A DNA stretch of 10,321 nucleotides from Chloroflexota bacterium (GCA_030550075.1 JAUQQB010000065.1:1-10321), one strand, 5' to 3'; counted from the stretch's first letter, positions 1-6,268 are shown. The notes: generated from the letters alone by a model not told the origin. Numbers and translations are program-made.

Positions 1-150
1 GGAGCAGGGCACCGAAGGCGCCCTGCTCCGCCCCCAAAAGGATTTTTCTCCCCCCTCCCCACGGCCCAAAGGGCTGTGGGGAGGGGGGAGAAGGGGGATG
101 GGGCCATTCCGTTCCACCTTTAGAGCTTTCAACTGCGTAACTCCTACCCC
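1..150 (-). repeat. Modular palindromic intergenic repeat, long copy
   Basis: This non-coding stretch downstream of the peptidase gene is a mosaic of three parts. Bases 1-10 and 20-29 form a perfect 10-bp inverted repeat (GGAGCAGGGC against GCCCTGCTCC) around a small loop. Bases 46-92 form a second, longer hairpin. Bases 131-148 read AACTGCGTAACTCCTACC. The outer two parts recur in inverted orientation at 10258-10321: bases 9-38 match 10292-10321 at 27 of 30 positions as reverse complement, and 131-148 matches 10258-10275 at 17 of 18. That makes this a copy of a dispersed element and not just a local terminator. Its true outer limits are unknown because the window starts at the palindrome. 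No transposase is nearby; a MITE-like or REP-like element is the likely class, by inference. Confidence 0.75.
46..92. repeat. Long GC-rich hairpin (22-bp arms) inside the left repeat
   Basis: Bases 46-67 and 71-92 are reverse complements with one G-T wobble, around an AAA loop. The arms are runs of C/T and G/A (CTCCCCCC and GGGGGGAG). It lies about 135 bp past the stop codon of the peptidase gene and could end that minus-strand transcript. It has no clean T tract after it on either strand (AAAAATCC on the minus strand), so a classic Rho-independent terminator is not well supported. The inverted copy at the right end of the window lacks this module. Confidence 0.6.
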
Positions 151-227
151 TTTGATTTGGGGGGTTTTCGGGGGCTGGGGTCATCCATTTCCACCTTGCC
201 CAGAACCTGAACGAGCACCACTGGTGA

Positions 228-1850
228 CTAAGCCTGAAGATCCCGCGCAAACGGCTCCGGTGAGAGCGGATATCCGGTCGCGAAGACCATCAGGGTGTTC
301 CAGTCCACGGATCGCCCGGGCCGGAAATAACGCTGGATCAGGAACATCCCGGTCTCCGGAGAGGCGATCCACGCTTGATCTTCCCCGATTCGGGCCCGCA
401 GTGTCATTAGCAGCTGAGAGGCCGCGAGTTCTCCCAGCAAATAGTTATGGTAATAGACCGGGGCCACGCTCAGATGGATCTTTGCCGCCCAGTCGGGGGC
501 ATCCCGTCCCTCCGGGCGGCGGACCATCTGGAACTCCTCCACCAGATCCCACCACAGGCAGTTGGGATCCTGGCGCGGGTTCTGATAAAGAGCCCGCTCG
601 AAGTGGGCCATCACCAGCACCCAGCGGGTGAAGATCAACAACTTGGCCCGATGGCGCCGGAGGGCCTGGGGAAGCACTTGCTGGAGGGTTCCTTCATCGA
701 GTCCCAGGTAGCGCTTTAACCAGGCCGGGTGATAAATCAGACGGCCCATCAGCACCGCGATGGCCTCGGTGGAGAGGATGTGGGCGGGCGTTCGCAGGAG
801 GAAAGGGAGGCCGCGGTCGATGTATTGATCGTAAACCGCGTGCCCGAGCTCGTGGAGCATGGTCTCCGTCCAGTAAGCGTCGGGCTGGAGGTTGGCCAGG
901 ATCCGCACATCCCCCTTGCGGTCGATATGGATGCAGTAGGCGTGCTGTTGCTTCCCTTCCCGTTCGTAAAGATCGCTCCGCGCCAGGATGTCCTCGATCT
1001 CCAGCCCGATAGCGGTGTAAAAGGCCCGGGAGAGGGCAACCGGATCCCGGCCCTCGAAGAAGCGGCCCAGGCCATCGCCAGTCTCTGGAGGCTCCTGGAA
1101 GAAGGGATCGCTGTAGTGCCAGGGGCGCAGCTCCCGGGGATCCACCCCGAAGCGACGGGCCAGTTCGGCATCCAGCTCCGCCTTGTAAGCCGCGAACAGC
1201 GGACGGGTGAGTCGATCCAGCTGATCCAGCAGACGGAACAGCTCCCCCTCATCCTGCTCTGCCAGGGTCAGGCTCATCGTGTAGAAATGATCGAAACCGA
1301 CCTGCCGGGCCCCCTCATTCCGAAGATCGACTAGGCGGAGCAACCGTTCCGCCACCTGAGCGCCGATCTGTTTGCTGGCCTCCCAGGCCTCCCGTCGCAA
1401 CGCCAGGTCGGTGGAATTCCGCAGGATCTGACGGATCTGGTTATCCGTGACCGGCTGCCCGCGCAGGGTGGCCCGGAACGTGTTGAAGGCGCCTTCGACT
1501 TCCTTTTCCAGGTCGGTGATGGCATCGATGAGCTGGGGATCGATCTGAAGGCCGCGGAAGTCATCGTAGAGGATACGGGCCTGGCGGGCGAGGAGCGGGG
1601 GGACCTCCGGGTTGGGGGTGAAGGTGCCGTCTTTCAGGAGGCCGGCGGCTTCCATCAGCTGGCACAATCGAGCAAAGGCCTGTCGGTCGGCGTAGACCTT
1701 ACGAAGGGCCGCGGTCAGCCGGGCATATTCCTCCTCATCTTCCTTTCGTCCCGTGGTGGTGAAGCGCCAGTAAGCCTCCGACTGGGCGACGACCAGCGGC
1801 TCCACCTGACGCGTATGGGCCTCGATGAAGGATTCCAACGCATGGATCAC
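228..1850 (-). CDS. Zinc metallopeptidase of the M2/M3 type (gluzincin, HELGH)
   Basis: This 540-residue protein is a predicted zinc-dependent peptidase. The zinc site is HELGH at residues 333-337 with a second-helix glutamate, E362 in STEAIA, 25 residues after the last histidine. That is the gluzincin arrangement of families M2 (angiotensin-converting enzyme) and M3 (oligopeptidases). The C-terminal stretch around H459, Y466 and Y470 (KIHLSVAPVYYHNY) resembles the substrate-binding His/Tyr region of M2 enzymes, so I lean to M2-like, but M3-like is possible. The rest is mostly helical by composition. There is no signal peptide or membrane segment, so it should act in the cytoplasm on short peptides. 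The start is GTG at 1850, supported by GGAGGA at 1866-1861 with a 10-nt spacer. It lies 93 bp after the 112-aa gene on the same strand and is probably co-transcribed. The substrate is unknown. Confidence 0.88.
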   Translation of the reverse strand: MIHALESFIEAHTRQVEPLVVAQSEAYWRFTTTGRKEDEEEYARLTAALRKVYADRQAFARLCQLMEAAGLLKDGTFTPNPEVPPLLARQARILYDDFRGLQIDPQLIDAITDLEKEVEGAFNTFRATLRGQPVTDNQIRQILRNSTDLALRREAWEASKQIGAQVAERLLRLVDLRNEGARQVGFDHFYTMSLTLAEQDEGELFRLLDQLDRLTRPLFAAYKAELDAELARRFGVDPRELRPWHYSDPFFQEPPETGDGLGRFFEGRDPVALSRAFYTAIGLEIEDILARSDLYEREGKQQHAYCIHIDRKGDVRILANLQPDAYWTETMLHELGHAVYDQYIDRGLPFLLRTPAHILSTEAIAVLMGRLIYHPAWLKRYLGLDEGTLQQVLPQALRRHRAKLLIFTRWVLVMAHFERALYQNPRQDPNCLWWDLVEEFQMVRRPEGRDAPDWAAKIHLSVAPVYYHNYLLGELAASQLLMTLRARIGEDQAWIASPETGMFLIQRYFRPGRSVDWNTLMVFATGYPLSPEPFARDLQA

Positions 1851-1943
1851 CGGGCAAATTTCCTCCGTATAGAATCTGAAAAGACATGGGGGCTGGCCCC
1901 GGCCTTTCGAGCGCCGAATCCAACCCCCACGCGAATGCTTTCC

Positions 1944-2282
1944 TTAAGCGTTCTCCGAATGCTCCATCGGGCGAGGGCGGCGCACCCAGAGGACAAGCAC
2001 ATCGCCCTCTAGCCAGCGCTCGACCCGTGCGGCGATGACATCGGCCCAATGCCGCCCCCCAGAGGGCGCGGGGAAATCGAGCTGTACTGGCCGACCCTCC
2101 TCCCACGCGCGGCGACAGCGTTCCAGCATCTTCTCGCCATTGAGGGTGCGTATCTGACAGACTGCCACCGGCTGGATGATCGGCCCTTCGCAAATCGAGA
2201 ACGCCCAGATCTTCCGGGCCGGCTGAAATTGAGGGGTCGGTCCTTCCACCACTGTGATCCATTCCGGTTCCATCCAGCGCAT
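1944..2282 (-). CDS. Conserved-looking small protein of unknown function (112 aa)
   Basis: I do not recognise this protein family. The 112-residue product is soluble, with no signal peptide or membrane helix. It is rich in Trp, Pro and Arg (five Trp, for example WAFSI near 26-30 and VLVLWVRRP near 96-103). The pattern suggests a small mixed fold: beta-like segments near 8-13, 24-31 and 36-45, a helix near 50-62 and a final strand near 94-101. The ATG at 2282 is supported by GAGGAGGG about 10 nt upstream. An ATG three codons later has no better site. A sigma-70-like promoter and a leader of about 85 nt precede it. The metallopeptidase gene follows on the same strand after 93 bp, which suggests one transcription unit. 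It is real by start site, spacing and intact frame, but no function can be given. Confidence 0.7.
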   Translation of the reverse strand: MRWMEPEWITVVEGPTPQFQPARKIWAFSICEGPIIQPVAVCQIRTLNGEKMLERCRRAWEEGRPVQLDFPAPSGGRHWADVIAARVERWLEGDVLVLWVRRPRPMEHSENA

Positions 2283-2371
2283 CGCCCGATTCCCTCCTCT
2301 ACGTAAGCGTACTTGAGCCTTCGGGTTGCAAAAGGGACGCTCCCTTACCGTTCTCTGGGCTATAGCCTTGC

Positions 2372-2399
2372 ATTATAAAATTCTACCACCTTATGAGAA
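2372..2399 (-). promoter_or_regulatory. Predicted sigma-70-type promoter for the 112-aa gene and peptidase
   Basis: On the minus strand TTCTCA (2399-2394) and a consensus TATAAT (2377-2372) are 16 nt apart. Transcription would start near 2365 and give a leader of about 85 nt before the ATG at 2282. The leader holds a small GGGA/TCCC hairpin, and no known riboswitch was recognised in it. The -10 box is perfect and the -35 box is 4 of 6. The region is clearly A/T-richer than its surroundings. Confidence 0.5.
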
Positions 2400-2492
2400 A
2401 AAATGATGACCTTGAAGCGCCATGCCAGGGCTTTCCCGTTTTGAGGTATGGAGCAAGTTCGGATAGGGGCCAGCGTCGTAAGTCCTGAAAAC
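2400..2492. other. Intergenic stretch with a short repeat motif (2477-2486)
   Basis: No credible gene was seen here. Bases 2477-2486 read CGTAAGTCCT, the reverse complement of AGGACTTACG at 10261-10270 in the right-end repeat. The stretch lies between the predicted promoter of the 112-aa gene and the palindrome that follows the permease gene. Confidence 0.4.
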
Positions 2493-2539
2493 ATGTGGGG
2501 CTGGGCAGGCCGCCTTCAGGAGCCTGCCCAGCCCCACAT
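2488..2539 (-). terminator. Predicted terminator of the cobalamin-uptake unit: 18-bp palindrome plus T run
   Basis: Bases 2493-2510 (ATGTGGGGCTGGGCAGGC) and 2522-2539 are perfect reverse complements with an 11-nt loop. Read on the minus strand, the hairpin begins 44 nt after the permease stop codon at 2584 and is followed by GTTTTC (TTTT at 2491-2488). This suits a Rho-independent terminator, although the T run is short. The perfect 18-bp arms are longer than most terminators need, so it may also be a palindromic repeat recruited for this role. Confidence 0.6.
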
Positions 2540-2583
2540 AAGGGGATAGGCGAGCTTGCCCAACGCTCAGAATGCAAGCGGGG

Positions 2584-3633
2584 TCAGAAAAAGGCACCCC
2601 GTCGGGTATGACTCAACAGATAAAGAAAGAAGGGTCCTCCCAGGAAGGCGGTCAGAATGGTTAGGGGGATCTCCTGGGGTGGAAGGAGGGTGCGGGAGAG
2701 GAGATCGGAAAGGGTGAGCAGGGAAGCGCCGAGGAGGATGGAGGTGGGAAGAACCCGCGGGTAGCGGGGCCCGACGATCAGTCGGGCCAGATGCGGGGCG
2801 ATCAGTCCGACGAAGCCGATGATCCCGGTGAAGGCCACCGCGCCGGCCGTGGTCAGGGTCGCCGCCCCAATGGTCAGGCGCTTCACCCGCTCCACCGGCA
2901 GTCCCAGCTGCTGCGCCTGCTCTTCCCCAAATTGTAAAACATCCAGCGGGCGCCCCAATGTGAGCAGGATGCCCAGGCCGATGGCCACATAGGGGAAGGC
3001 CCCCCGGAGAGCCGGCCAGCCTCCCAGGGCATAGCCGCCCAGCATCCAGATCCATGCCCGGTGAGGGGCCACCCGGCCGACCATGGCCATGAGCAGACCC
3101 AGGCTGATGGCATTGAGGATCGCTCCCACGGCGACCCCGGCCAGCAACAGCGCGGTCAACGGCACCATACCCCCGATCCGTGCGAGGCGATACACCAGCC
3201 CGACGGTGAGCAATCCCCCCAGGAAGGCCGCCAGGGGAAGGGCCAGCAACCCGAAGGCGGTGGTGGAAAGGTTCAAGGCGACGGCGATCAATGCCCCCAG
3301 GTTCGCCCCCGCTGCCACCCCGATCAGGTAAGGGTCTGCCAGCGGATTGCGGAACAACCCCTGATAGGCAGCTCCTGCCCCCGCCAGCGCGGCCCCCGTG
3401 AGGGCGATGAGCAGCACCCGGGGAAGCCGCACCTCCCACACGATGGCCGCCAGGGTCGGATCCCCGGCTTTCCCCAGAAGGATCCGCCCCAGCTCCGCCG
3501 GGGAAATCGGAACCGGGCCCAGGGCCACCCCCAGGGCCAGGCTGCCGCTGAGCAGCAACCCCAGGCTGGCCCACAGCCCCATTCGGACGGCGCGGGAGCG
3601 CCGGGAAGCAAAGGAGAGTGCGTGAAAGGACAT
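2584..3633 (-). CDS. btuC: FecCD/BtuC-family ABC importer permease (predicted cobalamin)
   Basis: This is the membrane permease of a type II ABC importer for cobalamin or a metal chelate. From the chosen start it has 349 residues, normal for the family, with about ten hydrophobic segments. Family signatures are RLPR at 69-72, GAAYQGLFRNPLADPYLIG at 87-105, GFVGLIAPHLAR at 273-284 (the coupling region for the ATPase) and PLTILTAFLGGPFFLYLL at 323-340. Cobalamin as substrate is inferred from the riboswitch upstream of the partner binding-protein gene. The ATG at 3633 has GGAGG five nt upstream. A GTG at 3645 in the same frame would add four residues and has a weaker site. A 98-bp tandem-repeat array of about 440 bp separates it from the binding-protein gene. 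No ATPase gene follows. The symbol is tentative because iron-siderophore permeases look alike. Confidence 0.9.
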   Translation of the reverse strand: MSFHALSFASRRSRAVRMGLWASLGLLLSGSLALGVALGPVPISPAELGRILLGKAGDPTLAAIVWEVRLPRVLLIALTGAALAGAGAAYQGLFRNPLADPYLIGVAAGANLGALIAVALNLSTTAFGLLALPLAAFLGGLLTVGLVYRLARIGGMVPLTALLLAGVAVGAILNAISLGLLMAMVGRVAPHRAWIWMLGGYALGGWPALRGAFPYVAIGLGILLTLGRPLDVLQFGEEQAQQLGLPVERVKRLTIGAATLTTAGAVAFTGIIGFVGLIAPHLARLIVGPRYPRVLPTSILLGASLLTLSDLLSRTLLPPQEIPLTILTAFLGGPFFLYLLSHTRRGAFF

Positions 3634-3663
3634 TTTTCCCTCCACATTTCCTCGGGGCGGGTT

Positions 3664-3694
3664 TGGGAGGGTGAGGCTCCCGCTGAGCCTCTTT
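3664..3694 (+). repeat. Short hairpin module beside the tandem array
   Basis: GAGGCTC (3673-3679) and GAGCCTC (3685-3691) form a perfect 7-bp stem with loop CCGCT, followed by TTTT on the plus strand. It lies directly between the permease start and the first array unit. No plus-strand gene ends here, so a terminator role on that strand has no client. From memory, similar GGGAGG...GAGGCTCCCGCTGAGCC stretches recur as dispersed repeats in several bacterial phyla; this was not checked. Confidence 0.45.
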
Positions 3695-4130
3695 TAAGCG
3701 TTCGCAAAAAGGACGGGCACTCACGTGCCCTACTACGAACAGGGAAAAACCCCTTGTTTGTAGTCGGGCACGAAGCGAAGCGGAGTGCCCGTCTAAGCGT
3801 TCGCAAAAAGAACGGGCACTTGCGTGCCCTACTACGAACGGGAAAAGCCCTTTGTTTGTAGCAGGGCACGGAGCGAAGCGGAGTGCCCGTCTAAGCGTTC
3901 GCAAAAAGAACGGGCACTTGCGTGCCCTACTACGAACGGGAAAAGCCCTTTGTTTGTAGTCGGGCACGGAGCGAAGCGGAGTGCCCGTCTAAGCGTTCGC
4001 AAAAAGAACGGGCACTTGCGTGCCCTACTACGAACGGGAAAAGCCTTTGTTTGTAGTCGGGCACGAAGCGAAGCGGAGTGCCCGTTTAAGCGCGCAAAAA
4101 GGACGGGCACTTACGTGCCCTGCTACAAAT
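3695..4130. repeat. Tandem array of a 98-bp palindromic repeat (about 4.5 copies)
   Basis: The units begin TAAGCG at 3695, 3794, 3892, 3990 and 4087, giving periods of 99, 98, 98 and 97 bp plus a partial fifth copy. Each unit holds GGGCAC, GTGCCC, GGGCAC and GTGCCC in that order. Between the middle two lies a further stem, CTACGAAC against GTTTGTAG, with GGG/CCC at its tip. The long open frames across it, on both strands, read repeated Arg/Lys/Ser-rich peptide and have no ribosome-binding site, so I do not call a gene. The array starts five bp after the binding-protein stop codon and fills nearly the whole gap to the permease, so it must be transcribed as a structured intercistronic region of that operon. 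Confidence 0.92.
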
Positions 4131-4134
4131 GAAA

Positions 4135-5178
4135 TCAGCGGACCGGAGCGAGAAGCCGCATCGCGATCGGCAATGGGAATTCCGCTGCAGGTTGTGGGAA
4201 CAGATCCGGATGGATGATCCGCGCCAGCGCCTCCAGACCCTCGACGATCCGCGGACCAGGCCGGGAGATCAGATCCGCATCGATTGGGTAAATGCGCCCT
4301 TCGCGCACTGCCCGCAGGCGGCTCCAGCCCGGCCGTTGCTTCACTTTCTCCGGCGTCTCGCCGTAGTTGGCGGTTCCCAGGATAATGAGATCGGGATCCT
4401 GGCGGAGGAGCTCCTCCAGGCTGATCTGTCCCCACTCGCTGGAGAGGCTCGCGCCGACGTTCTGCCCGCCGGCCCGGGTGATGAGCCGGTCGATGAAGGA
4501 GCCCGGCCCGGCGGTCCATGGCTTGCCCGGGTCTGTGGCGTCGAGCTCATAGAAGACTTTGGGGCGGGTTGACGTCTGGCGGACTTTTTCCTCAATCGCA
4601 GATAAGCGAGCCCGGAGGTCAGCCACGACCTTCTCCGCCTGTTCGGTGTTCCCGGTTAATCGCCCGACCATCTGGATCTGCTGGAAGATCTCTTCGATAT
4701 CCTTCGGCGTACGCTGATGGAACACGACCAGTCCCAGATCCTCTAACGCCTTCACCTGTTCCGGGCTGATGACGCCGGGGGCCAGGATCAGATCGGGGCG
4801 CAGGGCCACGATCGCCTCGGTGTTGATCGACGGATAGGTGCCGCCGATGCTGGGGACGCTCTTCGCCTCCGGCGGGTAGTCCGAGAGCTCATCTCGCCCC
4901 GCGAGGCGATCGCCGGCTCCCACGGCGAAGATCATCTCCGTGGCGGATGGGGCGAGGGTCACGATCCGCTGCGGGCGGGCGTTCAGCACCACCGTCCGCC
5001 CGTAGTCATCCGTGACGGTCAGGAAGGGTGCCGGCGTGGGCGTGGCGGTGGGGAGGACCGTGGGCGAAGGCGTCGGCGTAAGGGTGGGAAGCGGCGTGGC
5101 CGTCGGCGTGGGGGAGGGAGCCCCCGCGCAACCAGCCAGGACCATCAGGATCAGTATGAAAGCCAGGATCCGTCGCAT
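4135..5178 (-). CDS. btuF: BtuF-like lipoprotein substrate-binding protein (predicted cobalamin)
   Basis: This is the extracellular, lipid-anchored binding protein of a class III ABC importer, predicted to capture cobalamin and hand it to the FecCD-type permease. In the 347-aa product, residues 1-17 form a lipoprotein signal ending in LAGC with Cys17. Residues 19-51 are a Pro/Thr-rich linker of the kind common in Chloroflexota. The periplasmic-binding fold follows: VTDDYGRTVVL at 55-65, PQRIVTLAPSATEMIFAVGAGDRL at 69-92 (E81 matches the glutamate that docks on the permease), LRPDLILAP at 126-134, and the second lobe with GGQNV at 237-241 and DPDLIILG at 261-268. The ATG at 5178 has GGAGGT six nt upstream. 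A frame-open ATG at 5247 lies too near the riboswitch hairpin and would bury the signal peptide. The riboswitch and promoter upstream point to repression by cobalamin. Confidence 0.9.
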   Translation of the reverse strand: MRRILAFILILMVLAGCAGAPSPTPTATPLPTLTPTPSPTVLPTATPTPAPFLTVTDDYGRTVVLNARPQRIVTLAPSATEMIFAVGAGDRLAGRDELSDYPPEAKSVPSIGGTYPSINTEAIVALRPDLILAPGVISPEQVKALEDLGLVVFHQRTPKDIEEIFQQIQMVGRLTGNTEQAEKVVADLRARLSAIEEKVRQTSTRPKVFYELDATDPGKPWTAGPGSFIDRLITRAGGQNVGASLSSEWGQISLEELLRQDPDLIILGTANYGETPEKVKQRPGWSRLRAVREGRIYPIDADLISRPGPRIVEGLEALARIIHPDLFPQPAAEFPLPIAMRLLAPVR

Positions 5179-5254
5179 CGGAACACCTCCAGTCTGGGAT
5201 AGGATCCCTCGCCGAAAGAGGCGGAGGCCCATCCCGACCGGAGGCATGAAATCA

Positions 5255-5288
5255 GCGGCCTCCCTGCCGGAACGGACAGGGAGGCCGC
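5255..5288 (-). promoter_or_regulatory. Expression-platform hairpin of the cobalamin riboswitch
   Basis: GCGGCCTCCCTG and its reverse complement (5255-5266 and 5277-5288) form a perfect 12-bp stem with a 10-nt loop, between the aptamer and the binding-protein start. On the minus strand it is followed by TGATTTC, which has too few T residues for a textbook terminator. A smaller hairpin, GACCCG/CGGGTC with a four-base loop, lies just upstream at 5304-5319. These are candidates for the OFF-state structure. Whether control acts on transcription or on translation cannot be decided by reading. Confidence 0.5.
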
Positions 5289-5356
5289 GGGAAAGCCAGA
5301 AGGGACCCGAAAACGGGTCGGGCGGCGCTCCTACCCCTTCCGCGAGGCTCGGAGGA

Positions 5357-5485
5357 GGCCGAGGCGGGCGACCGGGCTTCCGTGGTCCACATTTGTGGCC
5401 ATGGTTACCGTTGCGGGACAGCGCCGGACTTTCACCGGACTTCGCCTTTCAGCCCTGCCATCCGGGGCGTCGGGCACCTCGGCCG
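5357..5485 (-). promoter_or_regulatory. Cobalamin (B12) riboswitch aptamer
   Basis: The minus strand shows the conserved core in order: GAGGTGCCC (5480-5472), GGGCTGAAAGGCGAAG (5454-5439), TCCGGTGAAAGTCCGGCGCTG (about 5438-5418), CCCGCAACGGTAA (5416-5404) and GGAAGCCCGGTCGCCCGCC (5382-5364). This follows the Rfam Cobalamin pattern of GGTGCC, GAA-TCCGGTGAAA-TCCGG-GCTG, CGCAACGGTAA and GAAGCCCG-GACC-GCC. GGCCGAGG (5484-5477) can pair with CCTCGGCC (5364-5357) to close it as P1. The 3' strand of P1 can instead form CTCGG/CCGAG (5363-5348), a possible switch. It precedes a BtuF-like gene, as expected, and should reduce expression when cobalamin is bound. Confidence 0.92.
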
Positions 5486-5577
5486 TATTCAATTGGAGCC
5501 TGAGCTCGAAAAAGCGGAGGGTGTGGAAGAGCAGATCTTTGATGCGCCCTCCAGCCTTCCGCTCAGCTTTATTTAGA

Positions 5578-5605
5578 ATGATAGCTGTGCCTGTGCTCCT
5601 GTCAA
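5578..5605 (-). promoter_or_regulatory. Predicted sigma-70-type promoter of the riboswitch unit
   Basis: On the minus strand a perfect TTGACA (5605-5600) is followed after 16 nt by TATCAT (5583-5578), five of six matches to the -10 consensus. Transcription would start near 5571 and enter the riboswitch core about 85 nt later. This is the best promoter visible in the window. It fires away from the DUF1801 gene. Confidence 0.7.
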
Positions 5606-5724
5606 GAAACCAGAGGGGTGGAGGCTGTGGGAGAGAGAGCATAGAGCGAATAATGCGCCAAATCTAAGGGTAGGCTATGATTTCATTCGCCCGGCTCGAA
5701 TCTAGGGATCGGAAGGAGAGACCT

Positions 5725-6186
5725 GTGAAACAAAGCAAACGTTCTGCTCGGAAAGCCATGAAGGGTGAAACGTCTGGGGGATTCACGGAAGAAGAGCGGG
5801 CGGCGATGCGGGAGCGCGCTCAGGAACTGAAAGCCGCGCGCCGGGGATCCAGGGTGGATGAGGAGAGCGCGGTGCTGGTGAAGATCACGGAGATGCCGGA
5901 GCCGGATCGCACGATGGCCATGCGGCTCCATACACTGATCCGGGCCAGCGCGCCGGATCTCACACCGAGGCTCTGGTATGGGATGCCCGCCTATGCCCGG
6001 GGCGGCAAGGTCGTCTGTTTCTTCCAGCCGGCGCACAAGTTCCACACCCGGTATGCGACGCTCGGCTTCACCGACGCGGCGAATCTCGATGAGGGTGCCA
6101 TGTGGCCGGTGGCCTTCGCGCTGAGGGAGCTCACGGCCGCCGAGGAGGAAAAGATCATCAAGCTTGTGAGGAAGGCAGTGAGCTGA
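5725..6186 (+). CDS. DUF1801 domain protein
   Basis: This small soluble protein is of the DUF1801 family, a fold shared with YdhG-like proteins and the Bacillus iron chaperone Fra; no biochemical role can be assigned here. From GTG at 5725 it has 153 residues. The N-terminal 55 are charged and low in complexity. The domain follows, with MAMRLHTLIRASAPDLTPRL near 65-83, WYGMPAYARGGKVVCFFQ at 84-101, FHTRYATLGFTDAANLDEG at 106-124 and MWPVAFALRELT at 126-137. The GTG start has AAGGAG (5713-5718) about 6 nt upstream. Open-frame ATGs at 5677 and 5758 have no such site. It is the only plus-strand gene in the window, divergent from the cobalamin unit and convergent with the ABC-2 unit, so it is probably expressed alone. 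Confidence 0.85.
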   Translation: MKQSKRSARKAMKGETSGGFTEEERAAMRERAQELKAARRGSRVDEESAVLVKITEMPEPDRTMAMRLHTLIRASAPDLTPRLWYGMPAYARGGKVVCFFQPAHKFHTRYATLGFTDAANLDEGAMWPVAFALRELTAAEEEKIIKLVRKAVS

Positions 6187-6237
6187 AGCGAGGACTCCCT
6201 CAGGGGTGGAGAGGGAAAATCATTTCGTTTTCAGGGA

Positions 6238-6268
6238 CTGGGCCGGGGACCTCTGGCCCCCGGCCCAG
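6238..6268. terminator. Possible bidirectional terminator between convergent genes
   Basis: CTGGGCCGGGG (6238-6248) and CCCCGGCCCAG (6258-6268) form an 11-bp GC stem with a 9-nt loop, in the 174-bp gap between the stop codons of the DUF1801 gene and the ABC-2 permease. The plus-strand tail (CTCGGGTCTTCTT) is only mildly T-rich and the minus-strand tail is not. The position suits a shared terminator; the sequence gives only moderate support. Confidence 0.4.

Noticed and set aside
3061..3861. Plus-strand 266-codon open frame opposite the permease
   Set aside because: Its Gln/Pro/His/Arg-rich composition is typical of an antisense shadow in GC-rich DNA, and it runs into the repeat array.
2567..3967. 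Long minus-strand open frame of 466 codons over the permease and array
   Set aside because: It is a shadow frame. The same bases encode an unmistakable FecCD permease in another frame, and the upstream part is translated tandem repeat.
3695..4130. CRISPR array
   Set aside because: The repeats are directly tandem with no unique spacers between them, and no cas genes are present.
3824..4132. Arg/Lys-rich repeat peptides encoded on both strands of the tandem array
   Set aside because: The periodic peptide is simply the 98-bp repeat read through. No ribosome-binding site or non-repeat coding part was found.
5179..5247. Upstream ATG at 5247 as start of the binding protein
   Set aside because: It would place 23 extra residues before a perfect lipoprotein signal, and the ATG at 5178 has an excellent GGAGGT site.
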